Shown piece after piece: positions 24,885 through 33,483 of a DNA stretch of 64,000 nucleotides (positions are counted from its first letter, which is position 1; each line of letters opens with the position of its first letter). Below the pieces are notes generated by a model that was given only the letters and a program-made list of their open reading frames with translations, made no database searches and was not told the origin of the DNA. Origin of the DNA: Sphingopyxis soli (lineage in GTDB: Bacteria; Pseudomonadota; Alphaproteobacteria; Sphingomonadales; Sphingomonadaceae). A program made the translations under genes and the position numbers. The DNA lies in the NCBI RefSeq assembly GCF_018682675.1, contig NZ_JAFMTR010000010.1:1-64000 (forward strand), written 5' to 3'.

Positions 24885-25766
24885 TTGCCGGTACCGCAGC
24901 ATCATATCGTGGCGACACCGCCACCGTTCGACCAGCCGCCTTATCCGGCGGACATATTTGCCGGGCAGACCGTGCTCGTCACCGGCGGCGGATCGGGGAT
25001 GGGGCTCGCCATGGCGAAGGCCTTTGCACAGGGCGGCGCGCAGGTCGCTGTCATGGGGCGCAGCATGGAACGCGCCGAGGAAGGCGCGGCGCAGATCGCG
25101 GCGCTGGGCGTTCGGGCCCACGCAATGAGCTGCGATGTCCGCCAGCCCGAGGCGATCGCTGTCGCCTTTGACGAGACCGAGCGCGAATTGGGCCCGATCG
25201 GGCTGCTCGCCAATAATGCCGGCGCCAATTTCCCGATCCTTGCCGAGGATATTTCGCCCAACGCATGGAATGCGGTCACGCGGATCGCGATCGACGGCAC
25301 CTTCCTCTGCTCGGCCGAATTTGCGCGGCGCCGGATCGCCCGCGGCGAGGGCGGGGCGATCGTCAACAACAGCGCGCAATATATCTGGACCGGTTTTCCC
25401 GGCGACGCGCACAGCGCGGCAGCGAAGACCGCGCAGGCGACGATGACCAAGAAACTCGCCGCCGACTGGGCGCCCCATGGCATCCGTGTCAACGCGATCG
25501 CCGCGGGTTTTTTCCCCCACGACACGTCGACCGCAGGGCGCCGAGAGGGAGGCATCGCACCACTCCAGAACATGATCCCCGCCGGTCGCACCGGCGATAT
25601 CTGGGAATTCGGGTGGCTGTCGGCGATGACCTGCACCCCGCTGTTCGGCGACATGACCGGGCAGGTGATCGTGCAGGATGGTGGCGAAAGCCTGCGCCGC
25701 TCGCTGATCATGCCCGATTTCGTCCCGCCGCGCGAACGCGCCGACGGGCCTTGGGGGTGGCAATGA
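24885..25766 (+). CDS. SDR of the 2,4-dienoyl-CoA reductase type
   Basis: A 293-residue SDR. The TTG at 24885 has GGGAGA seven bases upstream and gives an N-terminus MPVPQHHIVATPP; a GTG at 24843 would add 14 residues and has no site. TGGGSGMG (about 35-42) binds NAD(P)H, and ANNAGANF resembles the DECR NNAAGNF block. The catalytic Tyr lies 15 residues before the Lys (QYIW...SAAAK), the spacing typical of DECR and not of classical YxxxK SDRs. It may reduce a dienoyl-CoA or a related conjugated intermediate. It opens the operon SDR, pseudo-SDR, SDR, GntR, ligase and overlaps the next gene by 4 bases. Confidence 0.87.
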   Translation: MPVPQHHIVATPPPFDQPPYPADIFAGQTVLVTGGGSGMGLAMAKAFAQGGAQVAVMGRSMERAEEGAAQIAALGVRAHAMSCDVRQPEAIAVAFDETERELGPIGLLANNAGANFPILAEDISPNAWNAVTRIAIDGTFLCSAEFARRRIARGEGGAIVNNSAQYIWTGFPGDAHSAAAKTAQATMTKKLAADWAPHGIRVNAIAAGFFPHDTSTAGRREGGIAPLQNMIPAGRTGDIWEFGWLSAMTCTPLFGDMTGQVIVQDGGESLRRSLIMPDFVPPRERADGPWGWQ

Positions 25767-26266
25767 GCGGCTGGCTGAACGGCAAGCGCGCGCGCATCGA
25801 GGGCGAGTGTCCGGCAATCGCGTCGGCATTGGCTGCGCAAGGCGCTTCGCTCGTCGATGTGGGTGACTGCGACATCTGGGTTCACATTGCACCGCCGCCT
25901 CCGATCAAGCTTGCGCACGAACTGACGCATGCCGAATGGCGCGCCAGTCTCGACGCCGGGCTCGACCGCCGCTTCCTCGGCGCGAAAGATTTTGCCGGGC
26001 AATGCCGCGCGCGCGGTACGGGCGGCGCGATACTTTTCGTCGGCGCCCCCGAACAGGCGCTCGGCGCCGATCAGGCGGCGGCCGTTGGCGCGCTCGGGAA
26101 CCTGACCAAGACGCTCGGGGTCGAATGGGCGCGCGACGGCATTCGCGTGAACAGCGTCCTGACCCGCGACGCGGGCGACACGCTCGGCAATCTCGCGGCT
26201 TATCTGGTCAGCGATTATGCCGCTTATGTCACGGGCGCGGTGATGGGGATCGACCTGGATGACTGA
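25763..26266 (+). CDS. SDR-derived pseudoenzyme (no cofactor or catalytic motif)
   Basis: A 167-residue protein that aligns with an SDR over its whole length but lacks every catalytic feature. The TGxxxGxG loop is replaced by GECPAI, the NNAG motif by VHIAPP, and the YxxxK segment reads AAAVGALGN. The typical late core VEWARDGIRVNSVLTRDAGDT and the terminal TGAVMGIDLDD are preserved. ATG overlaps the previous stop (ATGA) and its end overlaps the next SDR start by 8 bases. It is not obviously decayed: it is in frame, coupled and without stops. A structural partner for a flanking SDR is possible, as in other SDR heteromers; this is inferred. Confidence 0.8.
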   Translation: MSGWLNGKRARIEGECPAIASALAAQGASLVDVGDCDIWVHIAPPPPIKLAHELTHAEWRASLDAGLDRRFLGAKDFAGQCRARGTGGAILFVGAPEQALGADQAAAVGALGNLTKTLGVEWARDGIRVNSVLTRDAGDTLGNLAAYLVSDYAAYVTGAVMGIDLDD

Positions 26267-27119
26267 TCGCGCGCGCCTCGACGGGCAGGTCGCGTTCGTC
26301 ACCGGCGGCGGCGGCGGCATCGGGCGCGCCATCGCGCTGCGGCTTGCCGAGGCGGGCGCGGACGTTTCGATTTTCGAGATTTTCCCGGAGCGCGCCGAGG
26401 AAGCCGCCGCGCGGGTGCGCGAACAGGGCCGGCAGGCGCTGCCGATTGTCGGCGACGTCATGGACAGCGGCGCGTTGCGCGCCGCGGTCGATGCCGCCGC
26501 TGCGGAGTTCGGGCGGCTCGATATTCTGGTCAACAATGCCGGCGGCGTATCGGCGCGCCCGTTCCTCGAGCAGAGCGAGCGCAGCATGCGCAAGCATATC
26601 GACATCAATCTGATGTCGATGCTGATCGCGACACAAGCCGCCGCGAAACACATGGTCGACGGCGGGCGTGGCGGCGCGATCATCAATGTCGCGAGTATCG
26701 AGGCGAGCCGCGCGGCGCCCAACTTCGCGGTCTATGCGGCGTGCAAGGCCGGGATGCTCAGCTTCACCAAATCGATGGCGGTCGAATTGTCGGGACACGG
26801 CATTCGCGTCAACTGCATCGCACCCGACCACACGATCACCCCGGGCAATCAGGGCAATCGCGCCGGGCCCGTCGATCCGGCGACGTGGAAGCGGCGCAGC
26901 GACGACGATATCGATGCGATGAACCGGCTGATTCCGTTGGGCCGCGAGGGCGTCGATACGGAATGCGGCGATGCGGCGGTTTTTCTGGCGAGCGCGATGT
27001 CGACCTATGTCACCGGCATATTGCTGCCCGTCGATGGCGGCACCTGGGCGTCGTCGGGCTGGGTACGCGGGCGCGACCGCCGGTGGACGTTGAACGAAGG
27101 ACTGGCTTTTGGCGCTTGA
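26259..27119 (+). CDS. Short-chain dehydrogenase/reductase (SDR)
   Basis: A 286-residue classical SDR. TGGGGGIG (about 15-22) for NAD(P), ILVNNAGGVS, NVASIEAS and the catalytic YAACK are all present. Compared with 250-residue SDRs it has an insertion around 200-225 (PDHTITPGNQGNRAGPVDPATWKRR) and a C-terminal tail WVRGRDRRWTLNEGLAFGA, suggesting a specialised substrate pocket. It overlaps the pseudo-SDR by 8 bases. A 102-base gap with a hairpin separates it from the GntR gene. Confidence 0.9.
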   Translation: MTDRARLDGQVAFVTGGGGGIGRAIALRLAEAGADVSIFEIFPERAEEAAARVREQGRQALPIVGDVMDSGALRAAVDAAAAEFGRLDILVNNAGGVSARPFLEQSERSMRKHIDINLMSMLIATQAAAKHMVDGGRGGAIINVASIEASRAAPNFAVYAACKAGMLSFTKSMAVELSGHGIRVNCIAPDHTITPGNQGNRAGPVDPATWKRRSDDDIDAMNRLIPLGREGVDTECGDAAVFLASAMSTYVTGILLPVDGGTWASSGWVRGRDRRWTLNEGLAFGA

Positions 27120-27180
27120 GCGACGGATCGGCGCCCGGCATTGCGAAATTGCGCGGGGCACCATAATGACGCAGCAAGGA

Positions 27181-27203
27181 AAAACCCCGGTCTGACGGGT
27201 TTT
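27181..27203 (+). terminator. Hairpin before the GntR gene
   Basis: AAAACCC and GGGTTTT form a 7-base stem with a 9-base loop, 61 bases after the SDR stop and 18 bases before the GntR start. It could attenuate read-through or be a weak terminator with a T-run in its 3' arm. Its role is uncertain. Confidence 0.35.
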
Positions 27204-27221
27204 GGCAAAGGGGCAGATGCA

Positions 27222-27998
27222 TTGCAGAGCGATAGGGACAACGTGCGAATTCGGGTTCCCAAGACGTCGGAATTGGTAGCGGACCAGATCCGCGCGCAAA
27301 TCATCCGCGGCGAACTGACCGAAGGCGATTCGCTCCCGCCCGAAGGCGTGCTGATGACGACGCTCGGCGTCTCGCGCCCGACGCTGCGCGAAGCCTTCCG
27401 TATCCTCGAAGCCGAAAGCCTGATCAGTGTCGTGCGCGGATCGCGCAGCGGCGCGCGCGTCCATCGCCCCTCGACCGAACTCGTCTCGCGCTACGCCGGC
27501 TATGTGCTCGAATCGCAGGGTACGACGATCGCCGACCTTTACGCTGCGCGCCTTGCGATCGAGCCGACGGTCGTTCGATGGCTGGCGACGGCAAAGGGCG
27601 AGACGCCAGGCATGCCGAAGCTCAAGACGGTGCTCAAGGAATTGGGCGATATGCTCGCGAACGAACAATATGACGAGTTCATCGATAATATCGCCTATTT
27701 CCACCAGGTGCTCGTCGAGGCGACCGGAAACAAGACGCTCAGCTTCATGAATCGCATGCTGCTCAATCTCGCGCGCACCCACCAGAACGACTATCAGCGC
27801 CGCCACCCGCGTTCGACCGAGGAACGCATGAAGAGCATCCGCGCCGGTTTCAAATCATACGACAAGCTGATCGGCCTGATCGAAAAGGGCGAGGTCGAGG
27901 AAGCGGTCGCGCATTGGCGTCTTCACCTGCGCAACGCCAACGAAACCTGGGCCGTACGCGGCGAGGGCGAGCGGATCGTCGACTCGCTCCACGGATGA
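27222..27998 (+). CDS. GntR-family regulator with FCD-type C-terminal domain
   Basis: A 258-residue FadR/FCD-like regulator. The likely start is TTG 27222 with AAAGGGG upstream; GTG 27243 is an alternative. The winged helix spans about residues 15-80, with IIRGELTEGDSLPPEGVLMTTLGVSRPTLREAFRILEAESLI and the wing VVRGSRSGARV. The C-terminal helical bundle includes FIDNIAYFHQVLVEATGNKTL and VEEAVAHWRLHL. It overlaps the ligase gene by 4 bases. FCD regulators sense carboxylates or acyl-CoAs, which fits a degradation cluster. It is the best candidate for binding the seven shared operators, because the other two regulators have their own palindromes and its operon lies behind operator copy 5; this is inferred. 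Confidence 0.9.
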   Translation: MQSDRDNVRIRVPKTSELVADQIRAQIIRGELTEGDSLPPEGVLMTTLGVSRPTLREAFRILEAESLISVVRGSRSGARVHRPSTELVSRYAGYVLESQGTTIADLYAARLAIEPTVVRWLATAKGETPGMPKLKTVLKELGDMLANEQYDEFIDNIAYFHQVLVEATGNKTLSFMNRMLLNLARTHQNDYQRRHPRSTEERMKSIRAGFKSYDKLIGLIEKGEVEEAVAHWRLHLRNANETWAVRGEGERIVDSLHG

Positions 27999-29500
27999 GC
28001 TTTATCGAGGCGATGACCGCTGCGGCGGCGCGGGCGCCCGATGCGCCGCTCACCGTCGCCTCCGATCTGCGACCCTGCACCACGACATTGGGCGAGGTGG
28101 TCGCAGCGGGTCGACGGATGGGCACGCGAATGACGGCAGCGGGCGTCGGCTCCGGCGATATCGTCGCGTGTATGATTCCCAACTGGCGCGAGTGGCTCGT
28201 AGTGGCAGTGGCGGCGGCGCAGTCGGGAGCCGTGATGCTGCCGGTCGTCACCATTTATGGTGCCAAAGAGCTTGGCTTCATCCTGCGCCAGTCGGGCGCC
28301 AGATGGCTATTTACCCCCGACCGATTCCGCAATGTCGAATATGATCGGCTGGTAGAGGATTGCGGCGACCTTCCTGCGCTCGAACGCCATGTCACCACGG
28401 GCCGCGATTTTGACGCGCTTGAGGCTGACGGCCCCATCGGCGGCCCGGTGCCGGTCGACCCCGATGCGCTGGCGCTGCTCGTCTACACGTCGGGTACGAC
28501 CGCAGATCCGAAGGGCGTGATGCATTCGGCGCGCGGCCTCCTCGCCGAACTGGCGACGATGCAGGCGATGCGCGGCGGCGACGCGAACGATGCCGTGATC
28601 TCGCCCTGGCCGCCGGGCCATGTCGCGGGCGCGCTGTCGATGTATCGCTACCTGTGCCAGGGAGCGCCGCTGGTGCTGATGGATCAGTGGGACCCCGCGC
28701 TGGCGGCGGAACTGGTCGACCGGCATCGCGTGACCACGTCGTCGGGCACGCCGTTCCACCTGTCGGGCATGATCGCGGCCGCCGATGCCAATGGCAACGA
28801 CCTGACGTCGCTGCGCCAATATCTCGTTGGCGCCGCGCCGGTGCCGCCATCGCTGATCGAACGATGTCGGGCGCAGGGCCTTGCGGTCTATCATTGTTAT
28901 GGGTCGAGCGAGCATCCGACCGTCACCTCGGGCGTCATCGACGACCCCCTCGACAAGCAGCTCCACACCGAAGGCCGCGCTATCCCGGGATCGGAGATGC
29001 GCTTCGTCAATGACGATGGCGCTGACGTCCCGGCGGGTCAGGATGGCGAAATCTGCACGCGCGGACCTGAATTGTTCATCGGGTATCTCGACCCCAAGCT
29101 CAACGACACCGCGTTCCTTCCGGGGGGCTGGTACCGCACGGGCGACATCGGCCGCCTCGACGAGGATGGCTATCTGCTCATCACCGATCGCAAGAAGGAT
29201 ATCATTATCCGGGGGGGCGAGAATATCTCGTCGAAGGAGGTCGAGGCCGTGCTTCTGTCGCACCCGGCGATTGTCGACGCTGCGGCGGTCGCGGCGCCCG
29301 ATGAGCGGATGGGCGAAGTCGTGCGCGCATGCGTCGTACTCGCCGAGGGCGCGGCGTTGACCTTGGACGATGTACGCAGCCACTTCGCTGGCGCGGGGAT
29401 TGCCCGTCAGAAGACCCCCGAGCGCCTTACCATCCTGCCTGCGCTTCCGCGAAATGCATCGGGCAAGGTGCTGAAGCACGAACTCCGGCGAAGCGTTTAG
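27995..29500 (+). CDS. AMP-forming acyl-CoA synthetase
   Basis: A 501-residue adenylate-forming ligase beginning MSFIEAMTAAAARAPDAPLT at the ATGA overlap with the GntR gene. Motifs are YTSGTTADPKGVMHS, the aromatic block YGSSEHP, YRTGDIGRLDEDGYLLITDRKKDIIIRGGENIS and the catalytic Lys in NASGKVLKHE. It would activate a carboxylic acid substrate or pathway intermediate. Co-translation with the GntR regulator suggests that regulation responds to the acid or its CoA ester. The convergent SDR gene overlaps its end by 4 bases. Confidence 0.9.
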   Translation: MSFIEAMTAAAARAPDAPLTVASDLRPCTTTLGEVVAAGRRMGTRMTAAGVGSGDIVACMIPNWREWLVVAVAAAQSGAVMLPVVTIYGAKELGFILRQSGARWLFTPDRFRNVEYDRLVEDCGDLPALERHVTTGRDFDALEADGPIGGPVPVDPDALALLVYTSGTTADPKGVMHSARGLLAELATMQAMRGGDANDAVISPWPPGHVAGALSMYRYLCQGAPLVLMDQWDPALAAELVDRHRVTTSSGTPFHLSGMIAAADANGNDLTSLRQYLVGAAPVPPSLIERCRAQGLAVYHCYGSSEHPTVTSGVIDDPLDKQLHTEGRAIPGSEMRFVNDDGADVPAGQDGEICTRGPELFIGYLDPKLNDTAFLPGGWYRTGDIGRLDEDGYLLITDRKKDIIIRGGENISSKEVEAVLLSHPAIVDAAAVAAPDERMGEVVRACVVLAEGAALTLDDVRSHFAGAGIARQKTPERLTILPALPRNASGKVLKHELRRSV

Positions 29501-30291
29501 TTGCGCATGATGAACCCGCCGTCGACGTTCAGCGCCTGACCCGTAATCCAGTCGCCCGCCGGCGAGCAAAGCAGCAACAGCGCCCCGACCAAGTCCTGCG
29601 GCTCGCCGCGCGGCTGCTTGACCACGCGCGCCATCGCCGCTTGCACGAACGGGCTCTCTTCCGGAGTCAGCGCCTTGCCAGCGTCGGACATCGTCATCCC
29701 CGGCGCGATCGCGTTGACGTTGACGTTCATCCGGCCCAGCTCGGTGGCGAGCGTCGTCGTCAGCCCGAGCAGCGCGACCTTGCTGATCCCGTAGGTGGTC
29801 TGCGCGGGGAATCCCCCTGCCGAAAGCTGATTGACGATCTTGCCGCCTCCGCGCGCCTGGAACAGCGGGACCGCGGCCTTTGAACAGATCAGCGCGCCGG
29901 TCAGGTTGACGCGCATCAGCTTCTCGAAATCGGCGATGCTCGTCTGGATAGCAGGGGTCCCGACCGCCTCGACCATCAACGCGGCATTGTTGACGAGAAT
30001 ATCGAGCCCGCCGAACGCCGCCTGCGTCGCCTCCATCATCGCCGCGACTGATGTTTCGTCGGCGATGTCGGCCTGCACCGCGATCGCCTTGCCGCCCGCA
30101 TCGTTGATCTCGGCGGCCACGCGCTCGGCGCCTTCCTTGTTGAGGTCGGCGACGACGACGCTGGCGCCCGCATTGGCCAAGCCGACTGCATAGGCCCGCC
30201 CGATGCTGTTGCCGCGCCCGCCCGCGCCCGTGACGATCGCGACCTTGCCGTCGAGGCGGAACTGGTCGTTGGTGAAATCGGCCACGTTCAT
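29497..30291 (-). CDS. Short-chain dehydrogenase/reductase (SDR)
   Basis: A 264-residue SDR. The cofactor loop is a variant, TGAGGRGNSIG, typical of a group with an inserted Arg-Gly-Asn. NNAALMV, SAGGF and the catalytic YGISK are present, and the C-terminus ends NVDGGFIMRN. It overlaps the aldehyde dehydrogenase stop by 4 bases (ATGA) and is the last gene of the P450, VOC, ALDH, SDR set. It may oxidise the alcohol that the P450 forms, followed by the aldehyde dehydrogenase. The order of steps is inferred. Confidence 0.9.
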   Translation of the reverse strand: MNVADFTNDQFRLDGKVAIVTGAGGRGNSIGRAYAVGLANAGASVVVADLNKEGAERVAAEINDAGGKAIAVQADIADETSVAAMMEATQAAFGGLDILVNNAALMVEAVGTPAIQTSIADFEKLMRVNLTGALICSKAAVPLFQARGGGKIVNQLSAGGFPAQTTYGISKVALLGLTTTLATELGRMNVNVNAIAPGMTMSDAGKALTPEESPFVQAAMARVVKQPRGEPQDLVGALLLLCSPAGDWITGQALNVDGGFIMRN

Positions 30292-31772
30292 GCCTCCTGC
30301 TTCGGGAAGATCGGCGCGCCGACGCCGATGGTGACGGTCTTGTAGTGCAGGAACTCGTCGATCCCGGCCTTGCCGCCCTCCTTACCGAACCCCGAAATAC
30401 CGACGCCGCCGAAGGGGGTGTGCGGATTGATCTGGAACCCGCCATTATTATAGACGCCGCCCGCGTTCAGTCGCTCGGACAGGCGGTGGACGCGCTGCAG
30501 GTCGTTTGATTGGATATAGGCCGCGAGCCCATATTCGCTGTTGTTGGCGATCGCGACCGCCTCGTCCTCGTCGTGGAACTTGATCACGACGACGGCGGGC
30601 CCGAAGATTTCGACCTGGCTGATTTCATGGTCGGGATCGGCATCGACGATCAGCGTCGGTTCGATGAAATTGCCGCTCGCCAGGTCGCCGCCGCAGCGTC
30701 CGCCGCCGAGCAGGAAGGTCGCGGCATTGTCGGCCTTGGCACGGTCGAACATGCCGGTGATGCGGTCGACCGCAGCCTTGTTGATCACGGGCCCGACCGC
30801 GACGGTCGGGTCCATGGGATCGCCGACCTTGAACTGGCCGATGATCGCCTTCAACCGCGCTACGAAATCGTCGTAGATGTCGGCGTGGACAAGCTGGCGG
30901 GTAGGGAGGGCGCAGCCCTGACCCGACAGGCAGCCAACGGTCCAGAACACGGCGCGTTCGGCTGCCGCCTGAATATCGCAATCGGGGAAGACGAGGCTCG
31001 CCGATTTGCCGCCGAGTTCCATCACCGACGGCTTGATCTCTTCGGCGCACGCCGCAAGGATCTTGCGCGCGGTGATCGGCCCGCCGGTGAAGCTGATCTT
31101 GCGGATCTTCTTGTGCCGCACGATCGCATCACCCGCTTCGGCGGTGCCGGGCAGAATCGACAGTACGCCGTCGGGCACACCCGCCCTTGCGCACAATTGC
31201 GCGAACAGCTCGGGTGCGAAGGGGGTGATTTCGGCGGGCTTGCAGATCACGCAATTGCCCGCGGCGAGCGCGGCGCACACCTTCATGCCCAGCGAGATCA
31301 GCGGGCCGTTCCAGGTGATGATGATGCCGACGATGCCGATCGGCTCGGGCACCGTGTAGGACAGCTCGCCGCGCGTATCGAAAGTGCTCAGCAGGTCGCC
31401 CGACAATTTGTCGCACCAGCCGGCATAATAGCGCGTCCAGCCCACCGCGGTCTCGACCCCGCGCTCGCCAACCATCAAGGTCGTCCCGCCGTCGAGCGCC
31501 GCCGCGCGCGCAAGGTCCGCCTTGTTTTCCTCGAGCAGGTCGGCGAGGCGGTTGAGGATGTTGCGGCGCGTCTCCGGCGGCGTTCGGCGCCATTGCTCGC
31601 GCACCGCTTCCGCCTTGGCGACCGCTTCATCGACCTCTTTCGTCCCGGCAAGCGGGATGTCCGCCTGCACCGACTGGGTGACGGGGTGAAGATGCGGATG
31701 TGTCCCGCCGCTGCCGCTGCTGCGTTGCTCATGTCCCAAATGCAGGTGAACTGCGGGTGCTGCGCTTGCCAT
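30288..31772 (-). CDS. NAD(P)-dependent aldehyde dehydrogenase
   Basis: A 494-residue ALDH superfamily enzyme. Catalytic residues seen are Cys287 (GQGCALPTR), Glu252 (MELGGKS), Asn155 (ITWNGP) and Lys178 (CKPAE). The N-terminus carries a His/Gly-rich stretch, HLHLGHEQRSSGSGG, found in several ALDH groups. It would convert an aldehyde to a carboxylic acid. It lies between the VOC gene (22 bases upstream) and the SDR (4-base overlap), in the operon that starts with P450. P450 hydroxylation, alcohol oxidation by SDR and aldehyde oxidation here would produce a carboxylate for the CoA ligases; this is a hypothesis. Confidence 0.93.
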   Translation of the reverse strand: MASAAPAVHLHLGHEQRSSGSGGTHPHLHPVTQSVQADIPLAGTKEVDEAVAKAEAVREQWRRTPPETRRNILNRLADLLEENKADLARAAALDGGTTLMVGERGVETAVGWTRYYAGWCDKLSGDLLSTFDTRGELSYTVPEPIGIVGIIITWNGPLISLGMKVCAALAAGNCVICKPAEITPFAPELFAQLCARAGVPDGVLSILPGTAEAGDAIVRHKKIRKISFTGGPITARKILAACAEEIKPSVMELGGKSASLVFPDCDIQAAAERAVFWTVGCLSGQGCALPTRQLVHADIYDDFVARLKAIIGQFKVGDPMDPTVAVGPVINKAAVDRITGMFDRAKADNAATFLLGGGRCGGDLASGNFIEPTLIVDADPDHEISQVEIFGPAVVVIKFHDEDEAVAIANNSEYGLAAYIQSNDLQRVHRLSERLNAGGVYNNGGFQINPHTPFGGVGISGFGKEGGKAGIDEFLHYKTVTIGVGAPIFPKQEA

Positions 31773-31794
31773 AATGGATCCTCTCTCGTTTCTG

Positions 31795-32229
31795 TCAGTC
31801 GGTTTGGGGCAGGGCGAGCGTCAGGCCGCCGTCGGCGCCCGGTCGCATCGCCGGGCTCCAGACGATTTCCCAGCCATTGCCGTCGGGGTCGGCGAAATAG
31901 CCCGAATACAGCCCGCCATCGCGATCGCGGATTGGGCTGGTGATTGTAGCGCCGGCGGCGATAGCCCCGGCAAACTGCGCATCGACGTCGGCCTTCGTCT
32001 CGACAAAGATCGCGTTGACCGCGCGCGGCGTCGCCGACAGGTCGATGCCGCTTTCGGCGGCCAGATAATCACGCGGGACGAAGACGATCACCACGGTCCC
32101 GGCGCGCAGCATCAAAGACCCCGGCATGTCGGGTCCCCACGTGTGCCAGCCGAGATCGTCGACGTAAAATTTGCGCAGCGCCGCGATGTCGCCCGCGGGC
32201 ACCATCAGCATATGCAGGGCTTGATCCAT
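31795..32229 (-). CDS. VOC-family (glyoxalase/dioxygenase-like) protein
   Basis: A 144-residue vicinal-oxygen-chelate protein. It opens MDQALHMLMVPAGDIAALRKFYVDDLG, the usual first beta-alpha-beta unit with a putative metal-ligand His at position 6, and has GNGWEIVWSPA near the C-terminus, where the Glu is the other typical ligand. Members include lyases, isomerases, extradiol dioxygenases and resistance proteins. It follows the P450 by 4 bases and precedes the ALDH by 22 bases. The reaction cannot be inferred from sequence. Confidence 0.8.
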   Translation of the reverse strand: MDQALHMLMVPAGDIAALRKFYVDDLGWHTWGPDMPGSLMLRAGTVVIVFVPRDYLAAESGIDLSATPRAVNAIFVETKADVDAQFAGAIAAGATITSPIRDRDGGLYSGYFADPDGNGWEIVWSPAMRPGADGGLTLALPQTD

Positions 32230-32233
32230 CTCT

Positions 32234-33421
32234 TTAACTCCACGCCAGATGCAGGTGTTCGAGCGCCATCACGCTGCCGCCGCGGCACGTCTCGTCGCCC
32301 CTTTCGATCTGCCGGAAATGGCCGATGCGGCAGAACCAGGCGCGATAGAAGACGATCAGCTCCATCCGTGCGAGGTGGAGGCCGAGGCAGGTGTGGATGC
32401 CCGATCCGAACGCGGCATGGCGATAGAATTGCCGCTCGACCGATACGGTTTTTGGATCGGGATTGAGCCCTTCATCCCACCCGACGAGCGGTAGCGGGGC
32501 GAGGATACAGTCGCCAGCGAAGAGCTTTACGCCCTCCAGCTCGGTATCCGCGACGATGTAGCGCGGCGTCGCGACGAAGGCGTATCGGCGCAGCAATTCC
32601 TCTACGAGATCGGGGATCACATCGGGATCGTCGATCGCGCGCTGGCGCAGCGCCTCGTCGTGCGCGAGGTGGCGCATCCCGAAACTCATCGCATTGGTCA
32701 CGGTGTCGAGCCCCGCGAGAAACATCAGGAAGCCGATCGACATCAGCTCCTCGAACGTCAGCCGGCGCCCATCCACCTCGGCGACGATGATCTTGGAGAT
32801 CATGTCGTCGCGCGGTTCGGCCAGGCGCTGCTGGATCAGCTCGGCGAGATGGCCGAGGATCGTCTGCGCCAGCGCGTTGCGCTCGTCTGGCGTCGCGCGC
32901 GCGTTGAAAAAGCCGACGACCAGATGACGGAACTCGTCGAACTTCTCCATCGGAAAGCCGAACAATTCCATAAACACCGCGACCGGCAGGCGCGACGCGA
33001 TGCTCGATACGAACTCGCATTCGCCCGTCTCGACGATCTCGCCCAGCAGCTGGTCGGTCCATTCGACCACCCGCGCTTCGAGCGGCGCGATTGCCTTCGA
33101 TTCAAAAAAGGGCCGCAGCATTTGCCGGTAAGGGCGATGCTCGGGCGGGTCGAGCATCTCGGGGATCATCGTCGGCTGGTTCGGATTGGGCGGGATCGAC
33201 AGATAGCGGCTCGAATAAATCTCCGGATGCCGGATTACCTGAGACACCGATGACGCGGTGTTGCACATCCAGTGCCCGCCATGCGCATTGGTCCAGAACA
33301 CCGGCGGCGCGGTCTCCTTCAGTTCCCAATAGCGATCATGGACGTCGGCCAGCAAGCCGGGGTCGGCGATATAGTCGAACTCATAGACCGGCGAACGCGC
33401 CGGGGTCTGCGACTCGGTCAT
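32234..33421 (-). CDS. Cytochrome P450 monooxygenase
   Basis: A 395-residue soluble bacterial P450. The heme-thiolate Cys345 lies in FGSGIHTCLG, the I-helix reads FLAGLDTVTNA, and the E-R-R pair is seen in EELLRR with a downstream Arg. No membrane anchor is present. No ferredoxin or reductase gene is adjacent. It is the first gene of the operon with VOC, ALDH and SDR and is divergent from a TetR gene, with a perfect palindrome in the 62-base spacer. A hydroxylation of an alkyl or ring carbon is likely; specificity is unknown. Confidence 0.92.
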   Translation of the reverse strand: MTESQTPARSPVYEFDYIADPGLLADVHDRYWELKETAPPVFWTNAHGGHWMCNTASSVSQVIRHPEIYSSRYLSIPPNPNQPTMIPEMLDPPEHRPYRQMLRPFFESKAIAPLEARVVEWTDQLLGEIVETGECEFVSSIASRLPVAVFMELFGFPMEKFDEFRHLVVGFFNARATPDERNALAQTILGHLAELIQQRLAEPRDDMISKIIVAEVDGRRLTFEELMSIGFLMFLAGLDTVTNAMSFGMRHLAHDEALRQRAIDDPDVIPDLVEELLRRYAFVATPRYIVADTELEGVKLFAGDCILAPLPLVGWDEGLNPDPKTVSVERQFYRHAAFGSGIHTCLGLHLARMELIVFYRAWFCRIGHFRQIERGDETCRGGSVMALEHLHLAWS

Positions 33422-33443
33422 GTTCCTCTCCTCTTGCGCTCAA

Positions 33444-33459
33444 GTAAACGGATGTTTAC
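33444..33459. promoter_or_regulatory. Candidate TetR operator in the P450/TetR divergent promoter
   Basis: GTAAACGGATGTTTAC is a perfect palindrome with 6-base arms and a 4-base spacer, midway between the P450 start (33421) and the TetR start (33484). It is a typical TetR-type position and differs from the shared operator. Confidence 0.75.
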
Positions 33460-33483
33460 ATCAAGAGTCAACGGGGAGGCAGC

